A stretch of DNA of 64,000 bases, taken from assembly GCF_000953135.1 (NCBI RefSeq), contig NZ_LN614827.1, positions 3,005,001-3,069,000 on the forward strand, given 5' to 3'. The notes beneath the pieces are model-generated. The model worked only from the letters and a program-made list of their open reading frames with translations, searched no databases and was not told where the DNA came from. The stretch comes from Legionella fallonii LLAP-10 (lineage in GTDB: Bacteria; Pseudomonadota; Gammaproteobacteria; Legionellales; Legionellaceae). A program made the position numbers and the translations under genes. Positions 28,229 through 36,464 of this stretch are shown here, in pieces; position 1 is the first letter of the stretch, and every line of letters starts with the position of its first letter.

Positions 28229-29755
28229 CTAACGCTTTTTCGTAAAAAGAGACATCAATGCGCGGGTCATATCACGTATTAATTGACGAACGATCTGTCT
28301 GAATAACGTGTTTTTGGTGACAAGGGTAATCATAGACGTTGCCTTGGACTCTTTACTGGATACTTCAGAAGCAGATATGACCGTTGATTTTTGTTCCATT
28401 AAAATATCCTTGGCAGAGCGTTGCTCTTGTCTTTGACTATAGTGAGGATAGATCGAGGATACAGCAACAATTTTTGCTAATTCTTGCTCACTCAAGACCC
28501 CCATTCTTGATTCAGGCGCCCTCACCATACATTGAATTAACGGGGTCGGCTGGCCCTTGCCATCTAAAGCACTTACTAATGCTTCACCTATTCCTAAAGC
28601 AGTAAGCAATTGCTCTGTTTGATAGTATGTTGACGAAGGAAAGTTTTGTGCCACTAATTTCATGGCTTTCCTATCCTTTGCAGTAAAGGCGCGTAAAGCA
28701 TGCTGAATTTTTAAGCCCAGCTGGCTTAACACATTTTCTGGAATATCGTTTGGTGTTTGTGTGCAAAAAATTAATCCAATACCCTTAGAGCGTATTAATT
28801 TTACCATTGTATCCAACAAGCTTAGCAAGGCCTTACTTGCATTATTGAAAATCAAATGAGCTTCATCAATGAATAAAATTAACTTAGGTTTTTCTGGATC
28901 GCCTAACTCCGGCATTTTTCTGTAAACATCCGATAGTAACTTCAGCATGAACGTAGAAAATAGTTTAGGCTTATCTTGCATATCTAACAAACGCAGAATT
29001 GAGATAATGCCCAACCCTTGAGCATTTACTCTCACCAGATCCCCCACATCAAAAGCGGGTTCGCCAAAAAACTCATCTCCGCCTTGAGTTTCCAGCTCAA
29101 TGATCTTGCGCATAATAGTTCCCGTGGAAGATGCAGCAACATTACCGAATTGTGCCTCAATTTTTGCTTTTCCTTCATCAGTTTGCACAAATTGTAATAT
29201 GCTCTTCAAATCAGCTAAGGTGATTAGTGGCAATTGCTCTGTTTTGGCATATTCAAATAAAACGGTAACGACACCTTCTTGTGTTTCATTGATACCCAAC
29301 ATCCGTGAGAATAGTAATGGCCCAAAGCCAGAAACTGTTGCGCGCAACGGAACACCAGAATGAGACTCACTTAACGTTAAAAACTCTACCGGAAAACCTC
29401 GTGGTACGTAATCCAAATTTAATGATTTACTCCGAGTAAGCATTGCTTCAGTTGCCTCACCCGGCATTGCCAACCCCGAAATATCTCCTTTAATATCCAT
29501 CACTAAAGAAGGAACACCAAGTAAAGATAATTGTTCACTGAGTACTTGAATAGTTTTTGTCTTACCGCTACCAGTAGCCCCTGCAATTAATCCATGCCGG
29601 TTCAGTGCTTTTAAAACCAAATTGACCGGCGCATCTGCAATCAACTGGTTATCCATGATGATGCCACCAAGTTGCAGAGAAGATAATTGACCTACTTGGT
29701 AGGGAACGCGTATATCATCATACATAAACACTATCCTTATATACCTAAATATCAT
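28229..29755 (-). CDS. HerA-like P-loop ATPase, DUF853 family
   Basis: The protein has Walker A GATGSGKTKTIQ, Walker B LILFIDEAHLIF, and the motor segments FCTQTPNDIPENVLSQLG and NTLF-type C-terminus of the DUF853/HerA-like family. These are FtsK/HerA-related hexameric ATPases of unknown cellular role. The core matches the usual length of about 490 residues. The start is uncertain: the ATG at MYDDIRVPYQ (11 codons in, near 29725) matches family N-termini better than the full 508-residue frame. It lies 43 bases from the stop of fur on the same strand. Confidence 0.88.
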   Translation of the reverse strand: MIFRYIRIVFMYDDIRVPYQVGQLSSLQLGGIIMDNQLIADAPVNLVLKALNRHGLIAGATGSGKTKTIQVLSEQLSLLGVPSLVMDIKGDISGLAMPGEATEAMLTRSKSLNLDYVPRGFPVEFLTLSESHSGVPLRATVSGFGPLLFSRMLGINETQEGVVTVLFEYAKTEQLPLITLADLKSILQFVQTDEGKAKIEAQFGNVAASSTGTIMRKIIELETQGGDEFFGEPAFDVGDLVRVNAQGLGIISILRLLDMQDKPKLFSTFMLKLLSDVYRKMPELGDPEKPKLILFIDEAHLIFNNASKALLSLLDTMVKLIRSKGIGLIFCTQTPNDIPENVLSQLGLKIQHALRAFTAKDRKAMKLVAQNFPSSTYYQTEQLLTALGIGEALVSALDGKGQPTPLIQCMVRAPESRMGVLSEQELAKIVAVSSIYPHYSQRQEQRSAKDILMEQKSTVISASEVSSKESKATSMITLVTKNTLFRQIVRQLIRDMTRALMSLFTKKR

Positions 29756-29798
29756 TAAGTATAATCTAAAAGCTACATTGCACGTTGGTAGTTAATTA

Positions 29799-30209
29799 CT
29801 AAAGACAGCGTGGACAGATACCGTAAATGTTAAGAGCATGATCTGTCATTTTAAAATTAGCTCGTTCTGCGATTACCTTTTGTCTTTGCTCAATTATTTC
29901 ATCGACAAACTCTTCAACGAGTCCGCATTTGACACAAACTAAATGATCGTGGTGAGGTCCTTGGCTCAGTTCAAAAACTGAATGACCACCTTCAAAATTA
30001 TGACGAGACACTAATCCCGCTGCTTCAAACTGAGTCAGTACTCTATAAACAGTAGCTAAACCTACATCTTCTCCTGTCTCTAATAATGCTTTATAAACTC
30101 CTTCGGCACTTAGATGGTGATTGTGGGATTGCTCTAATATTTGCAGTACCTTCAATCGTGGCAAAGTAATCTTTAATCCGACATTTTTTAATTGCTTACT
30201 TTCTTCCAC
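29799..30209 (-). CDS. fur: Ferric uptake regulator
   Basis: Fur represses iron-uptake genes when loaded with Fe(II). The 136-residue protein has the winged-helix domain (LKITLPRLKVLQIL, AEGVYKALLETGEDVGLATVYRVL) and the metal-binding dimerisation domain (GPHHDHLVCVKCGLVEEF, then a C-terminal CPRC pair). It is divergent from bamE, with 97 bases between starts, an arrangement conserved in many gammaproteobacteria. Confidence 0.97.
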   Translation of the reverse strand: MEESKQLKNVGLKITLPRLKVLQILEQSHNHHLSAEGVYKALLETGEDVGLATVYRVLTQFEAAGLVSRHNFEGGHSVFELSQGPHHDHLVCVKCGLVEEFVDEIIEQRQKVIAERANFKMTDHALNIYGICPRCL

Positions 30210-30306
30210 TGGTACTCCTTAACTAAAATAGATTTGCACCTGATTGCAGGTGTCTTTCAATAAACGACATGTTATTATGGCGAAATTTTTCATCATAGGC
30301 AAAAAA

Positions 30307-30624
30307 ATGCGAATAATTACCCTTCTTTTTAGTATTATTATAGTCTCTTTAACGTTAACACAATGTACATCCTATGATTTTTCGCGGCGTATAGCGCAAC
30401 AAGGTAACTTATTGCCACAAGATAAAATATCACGCTTAAGAATAGGGATGAGCAAAGATGACGTTGCCATCTTAATGGGCACCAGCATCATCAGCCCAAC
30501 TTTTAATAATGACCGTTGGGATTATGCTTACACTTGGCGCAAAGGTTCTGGTCCCATAGAAATTCGTCATGTCAGTCTATATTTTTCTAGAGGTTCTTTA
30601 GCCCGTGTAGAGCATAAGCCCTAA
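30307..30624 (+). CDS. bamE: Outer-membrane assembly lipoprotein BamE
   Basis: BamE (SmpA/OmlA) is a lipoprotein of the BAM complex that inserts beta-barrel proteins. From the ATG at 30307 the protein has a signal peptide ending in the lipobox LTLTQC, then the BamE fold marked by ISRLRIGMSKDDVAILMGTS and DRWDYAYTWRKG. An earlier ATG at 30244 would place 21 residues before the signal peptide and is rejected. It shares its upstream region with fur. Confidence 0.95.
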   Translation: MRIITLLFSIIIVSLTLTQCTSYDFSRRIAQQGNLLPQDKISRLRIGMSKDDVAILMGTSIISPTFNNDRWDYAYTWRKGSGPIEIRHVSLYFSRGSLARVEHKP

Positions 30625-30663
30625 ATAAAGTACAACGCATTAATGAGTCATAATCCCCTTTAC

Positions 30664-30688
30664 GGTTCCGTTACTTGTCTGCGGAACC
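30664..30688. repeat. Hairpin between bamE and a convergent gene
   Basis: GGTTCCG at 30664-30670 pairs with CGGAACC at 30682-30688 around an 11-base loop. It lies 40 bases after bamE. A terminator role is likely by position, but no T run follows. Confidence 0.4.
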
Positions 30689-30765
30689 CTGAAGCTCTAG
30701 TTCGCTGGGGGCTCCTATAGGAATTATTACTTAAAATTTACATTATCCTGACCTAAGCGGTTCCC

Positions 30766-32175
30766 TCAAAGACCAACCCTTACATTTAATGCAGGTTGAT
30801 AAACCTCTATTTCATTCTCATTAGACCTATAAGGAAAAAAAGCATTCTTATTAGTAGAAAACACACTGTTCTTCTTCAAATAAAACTCTGATTTCTCTTC
30901 AAGGAACAAGTCGCCATTTATCCTATCTACCTCAGTGTATGTTCGAGCCTTAGTATTACAAAAATCATCCGTTGTCTTTAAATCAAGCTCTCTTTCGCTC
31001 TGAACTAAAGGCGATGAAAGGGACGAGTCAACGTTCATTACTTGATCCTTATCACATTTTACTTGGCTCATAAAAGAGGAAAAACAAGCGTGAGTTAAGA
31101 AAATGAATAATGAGCCAAGACCTAATATAGCTCGATTGATAGGTTCTATAGATTTAAATTTAATAGGAGAAAGAAAAAGAATGGTACTGATAGTAAGCAT
31201 GATGCATTTATAGCCCGTCATTCCATTTTTTAAACCGCTAATTAGTATTGGTGTTGGTGCGATTTCAATAACCGGTCTATGACCAATAGTGAGATTTTGC
31301 TTTTCAAGTAAAGCAAGATGAATTTCTCTTTCCTGATTTTCTAATTGCTCTTGCGTCTTAAGTTCGTCATAGATTTTGATTGCCACAGTCGCGATGAAAT
31401 AGATAATACAAAAAACGGTAATTACTGCTAACGAAGAAGGGGTTACAGAACCAAGAATTAAAATACCTATATAAGGATTTAAACCATCAATTAGCCCGCT
31501 AACTAGAGCAGAACACAATAATTGTGTTCTCAATTGCTGCGATTGTACTTGTATACGGTTAATAAACTGACTAATTTTGAGTTCATCTAACTCTGTAGCG
31601 GCCTGTATTTCAGCTAAAAGCTTTTTATTTTCATCCATTATCTTTGTACGCTGTGAGGCAATAGATCGAAACCAAACTCGATTAAGAACAGCCGCGGCAC
31701 CTAATAATAGGCTAGTAGAAACAATAAAATTACGCAGATCCCCCATATCCAAAAAACAAATTAAGGTCAAAGTACTTTGCACTGCACGGTAGGTGTTCCT
31801 TAAACATTTCATTGCCTCACGAGCATAGGGCCAAAGTAATATTAAGTAATTTTTGTCTTTTTCTTTAAGATGATTGGATAATAAAGAAAGAATAATAAAT
31901 GAGGATGTACTGAGCATTATCGTTGAGAAGCCAACGGGTGAACTAATCCATTCTTGCATTGCTTGCGTCGCGGCATCCGTATTAGAAAAATACATATCAA
32001 ATAGATATCTAATTGTACTAAAGGACAATTTACTAGCATCTATTATGAGATAGAACGAATAAAATAATTTTCTCGCAGGAAATAATTGCTCCTTAACATT
32101 TTTACTCTTCGATTGTTGAGAGCAAACCTCTTCAAAATCAGGGGTAATTGGATTAGAAGAGACAGTGAATGTCAT
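30766..32175 (-). CDS. Hypothetical multi-pass membrane protein, effector-like
   Basis: I do not recognise this 469-residue protein. It has five to six hydrophobic segments in the first 380 residues (near 85-105, 140-165, 235-280 and 325-370) with a helical charged linker (ELDELKISQFINRIQVQSQQLRTQ region, about 195-220) and a second charged helix (EQLENQEREIHLALLEKQN). The last 90 residues are hydrophilic and Glu/Asn-rich. There is no cleavable signal peptide. Membrane hairpins with coiled coils and a polar tail resemble membrane-bound Dot/Icm effectors, but this is inference. A similar architecture occurs at 60772-61782. Confidence 0.6.
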   Translation of the reverse strand: MTFTVSSNPITPDFEEVCSQQSKSKNVKEQLFPARKLFYSFYLIIDASKLSFSTIRYLFDMYFSNTDAATQAMQEWISSPVGFSTIMLSTSSFIILSLLSNHLKEKDKNYLILLWPYAREAMKCLRNTYRAVQSTLTLICFLDMGDLRNFIVSTSLLLGAAAVLNRVWFRSIASQRTKIMDENKKLLAEIQAATELDELKISQFINRIQVQSQQLRTQLLCSALVSGLIDGLNPYIGILILGSVTPSSLAVITVFCIIYFIATVAIKIYDELKTQEQLENQEREIHLALLEKQNLTIGHRPVIEIAPTPILISGLKNGMTGYKCIMLTISTILFLSPIKFKSIEPINRAILGLGSLFIFLTHACFSSFMSQVKCDKDQVMNVDSSLSSPLVQSERELDLKTTDDFCNTKARTYTEVDRINGDLFLEEKSEFYLKKNSVFSTNKNAFFPYRSNENEIEVYQPALNVRVGL

Positions 32176-32466
32176 TACTACTCATGGACAATGAAAATTA
32201 TGCATCACATTGTACTTTTATTGCAACAAAATGCAATATAAAAATCACTTAGACCATTATAAATGCTAAAGCAATTGATTTAGATGAATTAGCTCATTCA
32301 GCCCAAAGCAATACCTGCCAAGCCCCTCTAAATGTAGCACTAACGAATTAAATTCGCCGCGGGTTAAGCTCCCTGCCCTCTTTATAGAGCTATTTCCTTC
32401 TAATTGATCTGAACGCTCATATACTTTATCATCTCTCATCGAAATAAAATCCAGAATAAGAAATAA

Positions 32467-32832
32467 ATGCAAAATGTAGCAAAGTTGCTAGCTATATCTC
32501 TAATAACGCTGACTCCGACCCTGTCTTTCGCCACCCTAAGACAATTCACTAGCAGAGATTGCCCTGCTTTAGCAATGCCTAAAACGGTCTTATTAGTTCA
32601 TGCATCATGGTGCTCACACTGCAAGGCTTTTTTGCCAGTTTACGCACAAGTTTCTGACAAAGAAAAATACAGAGATTGGATTTTCTATCAACTGGAAAAT
32701 GATAAATTTGAAAATGTTTGTGGTACTGCTATTAGAGGTGTTCCTGTCACATTTAAAAATAATATGAAAAACAATTTTATGGGAAACAGGCCGCAATCAG
32801 CCCTGGAAGAGTTTTTAGATTCGAATGCGTAG
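32467..32832 (+). CDS. Periplasmic thioredoxin-like protein
   Basis: The 121-residue protein has a signal peptide (MQNVAKLLAISLITLTPTLSFA) and a thioredoxin fold with the CxxC-type active site CSHC in VHASWCSHCKAF. The usual cis-proline lies in IRGVPVTFKN. It is short, like minimal thioredoxins, and would act on disulfides in the periplasm. It is just upstream of the glutaredoxin-MauE remnant, so the two may once have formed a redox unit. Confidence 0.8.
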   Translation: MQNVAKLLAISLITLTPTLSFATLRQFTSRDCPALAMPKTVLLVHASWCSHCKAFLPVYAQVSDKEKYRDWIFYQLENDKFENVCGTAIRGVPVTFKNNMKNNFMGNRPQSALEEFLDSNA

Positions 32833-32994
32833 AATAGACTTTGAACTAGCTATTAGAGTACCTTCTCTGTGAGACACGAGGTTGAGACTCCACTAACATC
32901 TTAAATATGCTATACGAAATATCATTTATAAGAATATCGCAGTAATTTTTTGATTATGCCGACACTGCAGACCCAACTTTTAATCTTTTCCTGA

Positions 32995-33170
32995 ATGTCG
33001 TTAATAGATTGGATTTTTCTTGAAGAGTTCATTTATTTTCCTAAGGAAAAGCACGATGTAAAAACTACTCCGCAAACCTTTATCAACGGTGAACGAATTG
33101 GTGGTTATGACGATTTACGACGTCACTTTGGAAAGAAAGTAAGAGATAAGTTATCGCCCAGTTATTGCAC
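32995..33170 (+). pseudogene. Glutaredoxin-domain remnant, frameshifted
   Basis: This frame contains a glutaredoxin C-terminal signature (KTTPQTFINGERIGGYDDLRRHFGK). The N-terminal active site (CPYC) expected 40-50 residues earlier is absent, and the sequence ahead of the signature is not glutaredoxin-like. The frame then runs out of family sequence near 33150. Skipping one base (T at about 33151) restores YRPVIALF, which continues into the MauE-like membrane part. In intact genes the two domains form one chain. It is therefore probably a decayed gene, truncated and frameshifted. Confidence 0.6.
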
Positions 33171-33619
33171 TTTTTGCAGTTACTGCGCTAATGGCAATGG
33201 CGACAAGCTATGCTTTCTCTGGCAGCCCGTTTGCGCCAGGTGCTTTAAGCCGGTTTATTGCCTTTAGCATGACAGTTCTTGCTCTGCTAAAACTACAGAA
33301 TATCGAAAGTTTCTCAACGATGTTTCTAAATTACGACCTCTTAGCTAAACGCTGGATTCCTTACTGCTACATTTATCCCTTTACTGAATGTTTAGCAGGG
33401 ATATTGATGATCTCAGGTGCTTTAAATTGGCTTTCCATTCCAGTTGCCTTATTCATCGGAACCGCAGGCGCTCTTTCCGTGTTTAAAGCCGTTTATATTG
33501 ATAAACGTGAACTGAAATGCGCCTGTGTTGGCGGTGACAGTAACGTACCTCTCGGATTTATTTCACTCACCGAAAACTTAATGATGCTTGGAATGGCCTT
33601 ATCCATGTTGTTTATGTAA
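33143..33619 (+). pseudogene. MauE/DoxX-like redox membrane protein, frameshifted C-terminal part
   Basis: The frame encodes four membrane helices of the MauE/DoxX redox-associated type, including KRWIPYCYIYPFTECLAGILM and a C-terminal pair around KCACVGG. An ATG at 33191 would give a 142-residue protein but would cut helix 1 (YRPVIALFAVTALMAMATSYAF) in half. That, and the glutaredoxin piece in the neighbouring frame, point to a single frameshifted glutaredoxin-MauE fusion. If the piece is still translated, it would need an internal start. Confidence 0.6.
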
Positions 33620-33885
33620 TGGGATTAACTTATTAGGAGCATACCTTAAGCGGTACTTATCTACTCTTTTATTGTTAGACCTCATTTTCAACAACTCTGA
33701 GTCTTACGCTAATGCGCTTGATCATACCATGAAGCATGAAACACCTAACAAAAGCACTATCCACGTAGTTATTGAGAATGAGCCAAATAAAATCATAGCC
33801 AATAAAACATAAATCCTTCGATTGCAACTTTTAAAGCAATTTCACCATCCTATGGATACTAGTAATCAAATGGCGATAGCTATCT

Positions 33886-34692
33886 TTAATGGTTTCTATC
33901 AAGAGCAAAAGTTCCTTGGTATTCGTCTGAAATGCAAATATTTTCGGTTGCGTCCGCTGGCTGGAAAAAAACATAAGAATTTGGCTTGAATTCTTGCTGC
34001 TGAGTAAGGCCACGCTGCGGACTTGCATTTACAAGAACTCCTTTGCGAGCTTGAATTTCTACTTGAGAAAAAGTCATCCCCTCTTTTCGGGCTTCTAGTA
34101 CATATTTACCCTCAGGAACATTGAGAAAAGCAACCCCTCCGTCCATTGTTGTAGCGCTTAATGTTCTGACAAAGGGATTTGTTATATCAAGAATTGGTAC
34201 TGTACCAAAATAAAAAGGATTCTTATCTATTTTCGGGGTTATCTCTACTGTTACCCCCGCAATCCCTTGTGGAATATCTTCAATAGTTTTATTTAGCGCG
34301 GTCACTGTGGTTGCAATCTGACATAATTCAGGATTCTCTGTTACCCCCATAGCCAAAAAAAGGAATTTGTAAACTATGTTGGATGGCACTTGAAATGTAA
34401 TATTTTTTAGATAGTCCTTATTATTGAAGCCTTCTGATGTAACAATCATCGTGGAAGTTTGTGTTGTTTTATATCCTGACCAAAGAGAACCTGTTTTTTC
34501 AAAAACCAGAGTTATAGGCTGTCCAATAGGATATTCAAAAGGGCCAAATTTCCCTGCTGAATCCGTCGTCAATTTGATAGTTTCATCTTCAATCACTGTT
34601 ATCGTTGCACCATTAATTGGCCAGCCAGTTGCATACGAATGAGCAACTCCAGAGACTAGAGCCGTTTCCTTTTTTTCTGTTTCCTTTTTCAT
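33886..34692 (-). CDS. Carboxypeptidase-regulatory-like domain protein
   Basis: The protein contains repeated beta-sandwich segments like the carboxypeptidase regulatory-like fold: VSGVAHSYATGWPINGATITV followed by TTDSAGKFGPFEYPIGQPI near the N-terminus, and a second set in the middle (LSATTMDGGVAFLNVPEGKYVLEARKEG). No signal peptide or membrane helix is visible, which is odd for this fold, usually secreted. The start at 34692 has AAAGGA eight bases upstream; an upstream TTG at 34710 adds six residues. It lies 315 bases from the ankyrin gene on the same strand. Function unknown; possibly an effector. Confidence 0.65.
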   Translation of the reverse strand: MKKETEKKETALVSGVAHSYATGWPINGATITVIEDETIKLTTDSAGKFGPFEYPIGQPITLVFEKTGSLWSGYKTTQTSTMIVTSEGFNNKDYLKNITFQVPSNIVYKFLFLAMGVTENPELCQIATTVTALNKTIEDIPQGIAGVTVEITPKIDKNPFYFGTVPILDITNPFVRTLSATTMDGGVAFLNVPEGKYVLEARKEGMTFSQVEIQARKGVLVNASPQRGLTQQQEFKPNSYVFFQPADATENICISDEYQGTFALDRNH

Positions 34693-35007
34693 AGTAAATA
34701 TCCTTTTCAAGCAAGATTATGGAGTAATGACTATCTTTCAGTTGGATTAACGAAAGTTTCATTTATTACTCTAATTCATTCTGCCTAAAATAAGAAATAA
34801 ATATTATGTACACTCCACCGCCTACGTGCCGCGACTTGTTCCTGAGAAATAGTCACAAAAGGCTTAGTGCTCCGGAACTTACGCCCTAATGAAGAAAAAA
34901 TCCCATGCCAAAAGTTAACGGAATTAAATAAATATTGAACTACTTCTGAATGAGACTCTTAGTAACGAGTTAAGTCCTATACTGATAGTACTTATGTAAC
35001 ACTGATG
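34693..35007. other. Intergenic region between two effector-like genes
   Basis: No coding sequence or convincing hairpin was seen here. It holds the likely promoter of the minus-strand carboxypeptidase-regulatory-like gene. Confidence 0.4.
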
Positions 35008-35916
35008 TTATTGCATGACACATTTTCTCTTTGGTTGGTCTTCCTCTAATTCATCCCATCCCTCTAATCCTTCCGGCTCGCTACCTATCAGAGCTTCTTC
35101 TGCATAATATTTGGCATTTTTGCACGTTGCTGCAATTTTCATGCCTTCAGCTTTTCCAACATAGCCACCGAAAAAAGTAGAAATATGCATAGATATCTCT
35201 GCTGGAAAAATTCTATCAAATGCACCTACCAATGCCCCTTCTGTGTACGCTTTATTGCGCTCAATAGCAGGTCGTAGAGGGTTTAAAATGTTTTCAACTG
35301 CCGTGATTACTTCGGTCTTTCCATCCGTCAAAATCACATTGCCTATTTTTTTAATTATATTTGTAGGTTCGCCTGCAAAACCATTATTAACTAATAATTT
35401 TGCAATGAGTTCAGCTGCCACAATCTGACCGTTAAGAAACTCCTTGTGGAAAGTTGAAAATGTGTAATACATTGGGCAACGCCCGTCTTTATCAGTGGCA
35501 TTGGGATTGGCTTTAAATTTTAAAAGCTCACGAATAATTGGAAAATATTTTTTAAGGCCAGATACAGAGTTAGCGACACCATTACCACAAGCATGCATGA
35601 GAGGAGTTTTATCTGCATTATCTCTTGATTCAGGGTCGGCTTTATTTCTTAAAAGAAAAGTCACTAAATCTAATCTTCTTGCTCTAACAGCATAGCTTAA
35701 CGCTGACTCATAAGTTACATTCGAAGTGGTTGGTTGATTAAGATACATGTGGATTGGAAACATAAATCTGTTATTAATGTTTGCATCATTAGCAAGCCAT
35801 TTTTCACACTTGGTAAATTTTTTTTCCTTTTTTATTACAATCTCATGTATAGCTTTTGCAAACTGCTCATTACTTGTTTGGGAATTTGGTGCTGGAGTAG
35901 ACATTTCTTTTTTCAT
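35008..35916 (-). CDS. Ankyrin-repeat protein with an F-box-like C-terminus
   Basis: The 302-residue protein has two to three ankyrin repeats between about residues 65 and 160 (YESALSYAVRARRLDLVTFL, DKTPLMHACGNG, then LLKFKANPNATDKDGRCPMY). Near residue 235, IFPAEISMHISTFFGG followed by KIAATCKNAKYYAEE resembles an F-box, like the C-terminal one of poxvirus ankyrin/PRANC proteins. Such a protein could dock host targets and recruit an SCF ubiquitin ligase. There is no signal peptide. The C-terminal tail is Glu/Asp-rich (EGLEGWDELEED) as in Dot/Icm substrates. An IS6-family remnant abuts its 5' side. Confidence 0.8.
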   Translation of the reverse strand: MKKEMSTPAPNSQTSNEQFAKAIHEIVIKKEKKFTKCEKWLANDANINNRFMFPIHMYLNQPTTSNVTYESALSYAVRARRLDLVTFLLRNKADPESRDNADKTPLMHACGNGVANSVSGLKKYFPIIRELLKFKANPNATDKDGRCPMYYTFSTFHKEFLNGQIVAAELIAKLLVNNGFAGEPTNIIKKIGNVILTDGKTEVITAVENILNPLRPAIERNKAYTEGALVGAFDRIFPAEISMHISTFFGGYVGKAEGMKIAATCKNAKYYAEEALIGSEPEGLEGWDELEEDQPKRKCVMQ

Positions 35917-35929
35917 TTCAAAATAGGTT

Positions 35930-36280
35930 TAAAAATAAAAGCATTCCGGATTATAATAAAACCAACAAAAAATGTCAAAATATTGAACAAATTCAAAAAT
36001 TAGTGTTCATTGCCTTACAAATAAAATATCGTAATAATCGTCTGGAAGCAGATCATGGAAAGCTTAAGAGCCTTATTAATCCATTCCGAGGATTTCAGTC
36101 CATGAAAACGGCTTACGCTACTATTAAAGGATTTGAAATCATGCGTATGTTTAAGTTCAATAGTTGGATGTATGATACACGTACTGAAGTGTCTTTTATT
36201 GATGAACCATTTGCTCAATACAGTTAAGAGATGTCCAAAACTTATGATTTTTTTAGTCGATTCATTTTTGCAACGAAGCC
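35930..36280 (+). mobile_element. 5'-truncated IS6-family insertion sequence remnant
   Basis: This stretch carries the 3' end of an IS6-family transposase and, at 36265-36280, TTTTTGCAACGAAGCC, which looks like the right terminal inverted repeat of that family (its complement begins GGCTTCGTTGCAAA). No matching left end was found. The left boundary is approximate; the frame is open back to about 35930 and reads KSIPDYNKTNKK, perhaps a decayed piece of the transposase core. The remnant cannot move by itself. Confidence 0.7.
36003..36227 (+). pseudogene. IS6-family transposase C-terminal fragment
   Basis: The fragment reads IKYRNNRLEADHGKLKSLI and then NPFRGFQSMKTAYATIKGFEIMRM, matching the C-terminal end of IS6/IS26-type DDE transposases, including the catalytic Glu region (NRLEADH). 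The first and second catalytic aspartates and the helix-turn-helix are missing. The GTG at its start is not a real start codon. Confidence 0.8.
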
Positions 36281-36464
36281 TATCAATTAATAATGGAAAA
36301 CATGAGATCTCTGAATATACATTATCACCTTTACAGAATATGGACATCTGCTGAATAAGCCTATAGGTAAAAATCTAAATGGGGACAAACGCTAAACATT
36401 TTAATTTCAGTAAATAACTTAAGGCTATAATTAAATTAAAATACCTCATAAGGATAAATTTTAA

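Noticed and set aside
32266..32472. 68-residue minus-strand frame
   Set aside because: It overlaps the start of the thioredoxin-like gene and has no convincing start signal or protein-like features.
33588..33812. 74-residue plus-strand frame after the MauE remnant
   Set aside because: Its start lies inside the MauE frame and no convincing ribosome binding site or family was seen. A hydrophobic stretch (YLSTLLLLDLIF) makes a decayed secreted protein possible but not supportable.
35734..36003. 89-residue frame overlapping the ankyrin gene in antisense
   Set aside because: It is mostly a shadow of the ankyrin gene on the opposite strand and unlike any known protein.
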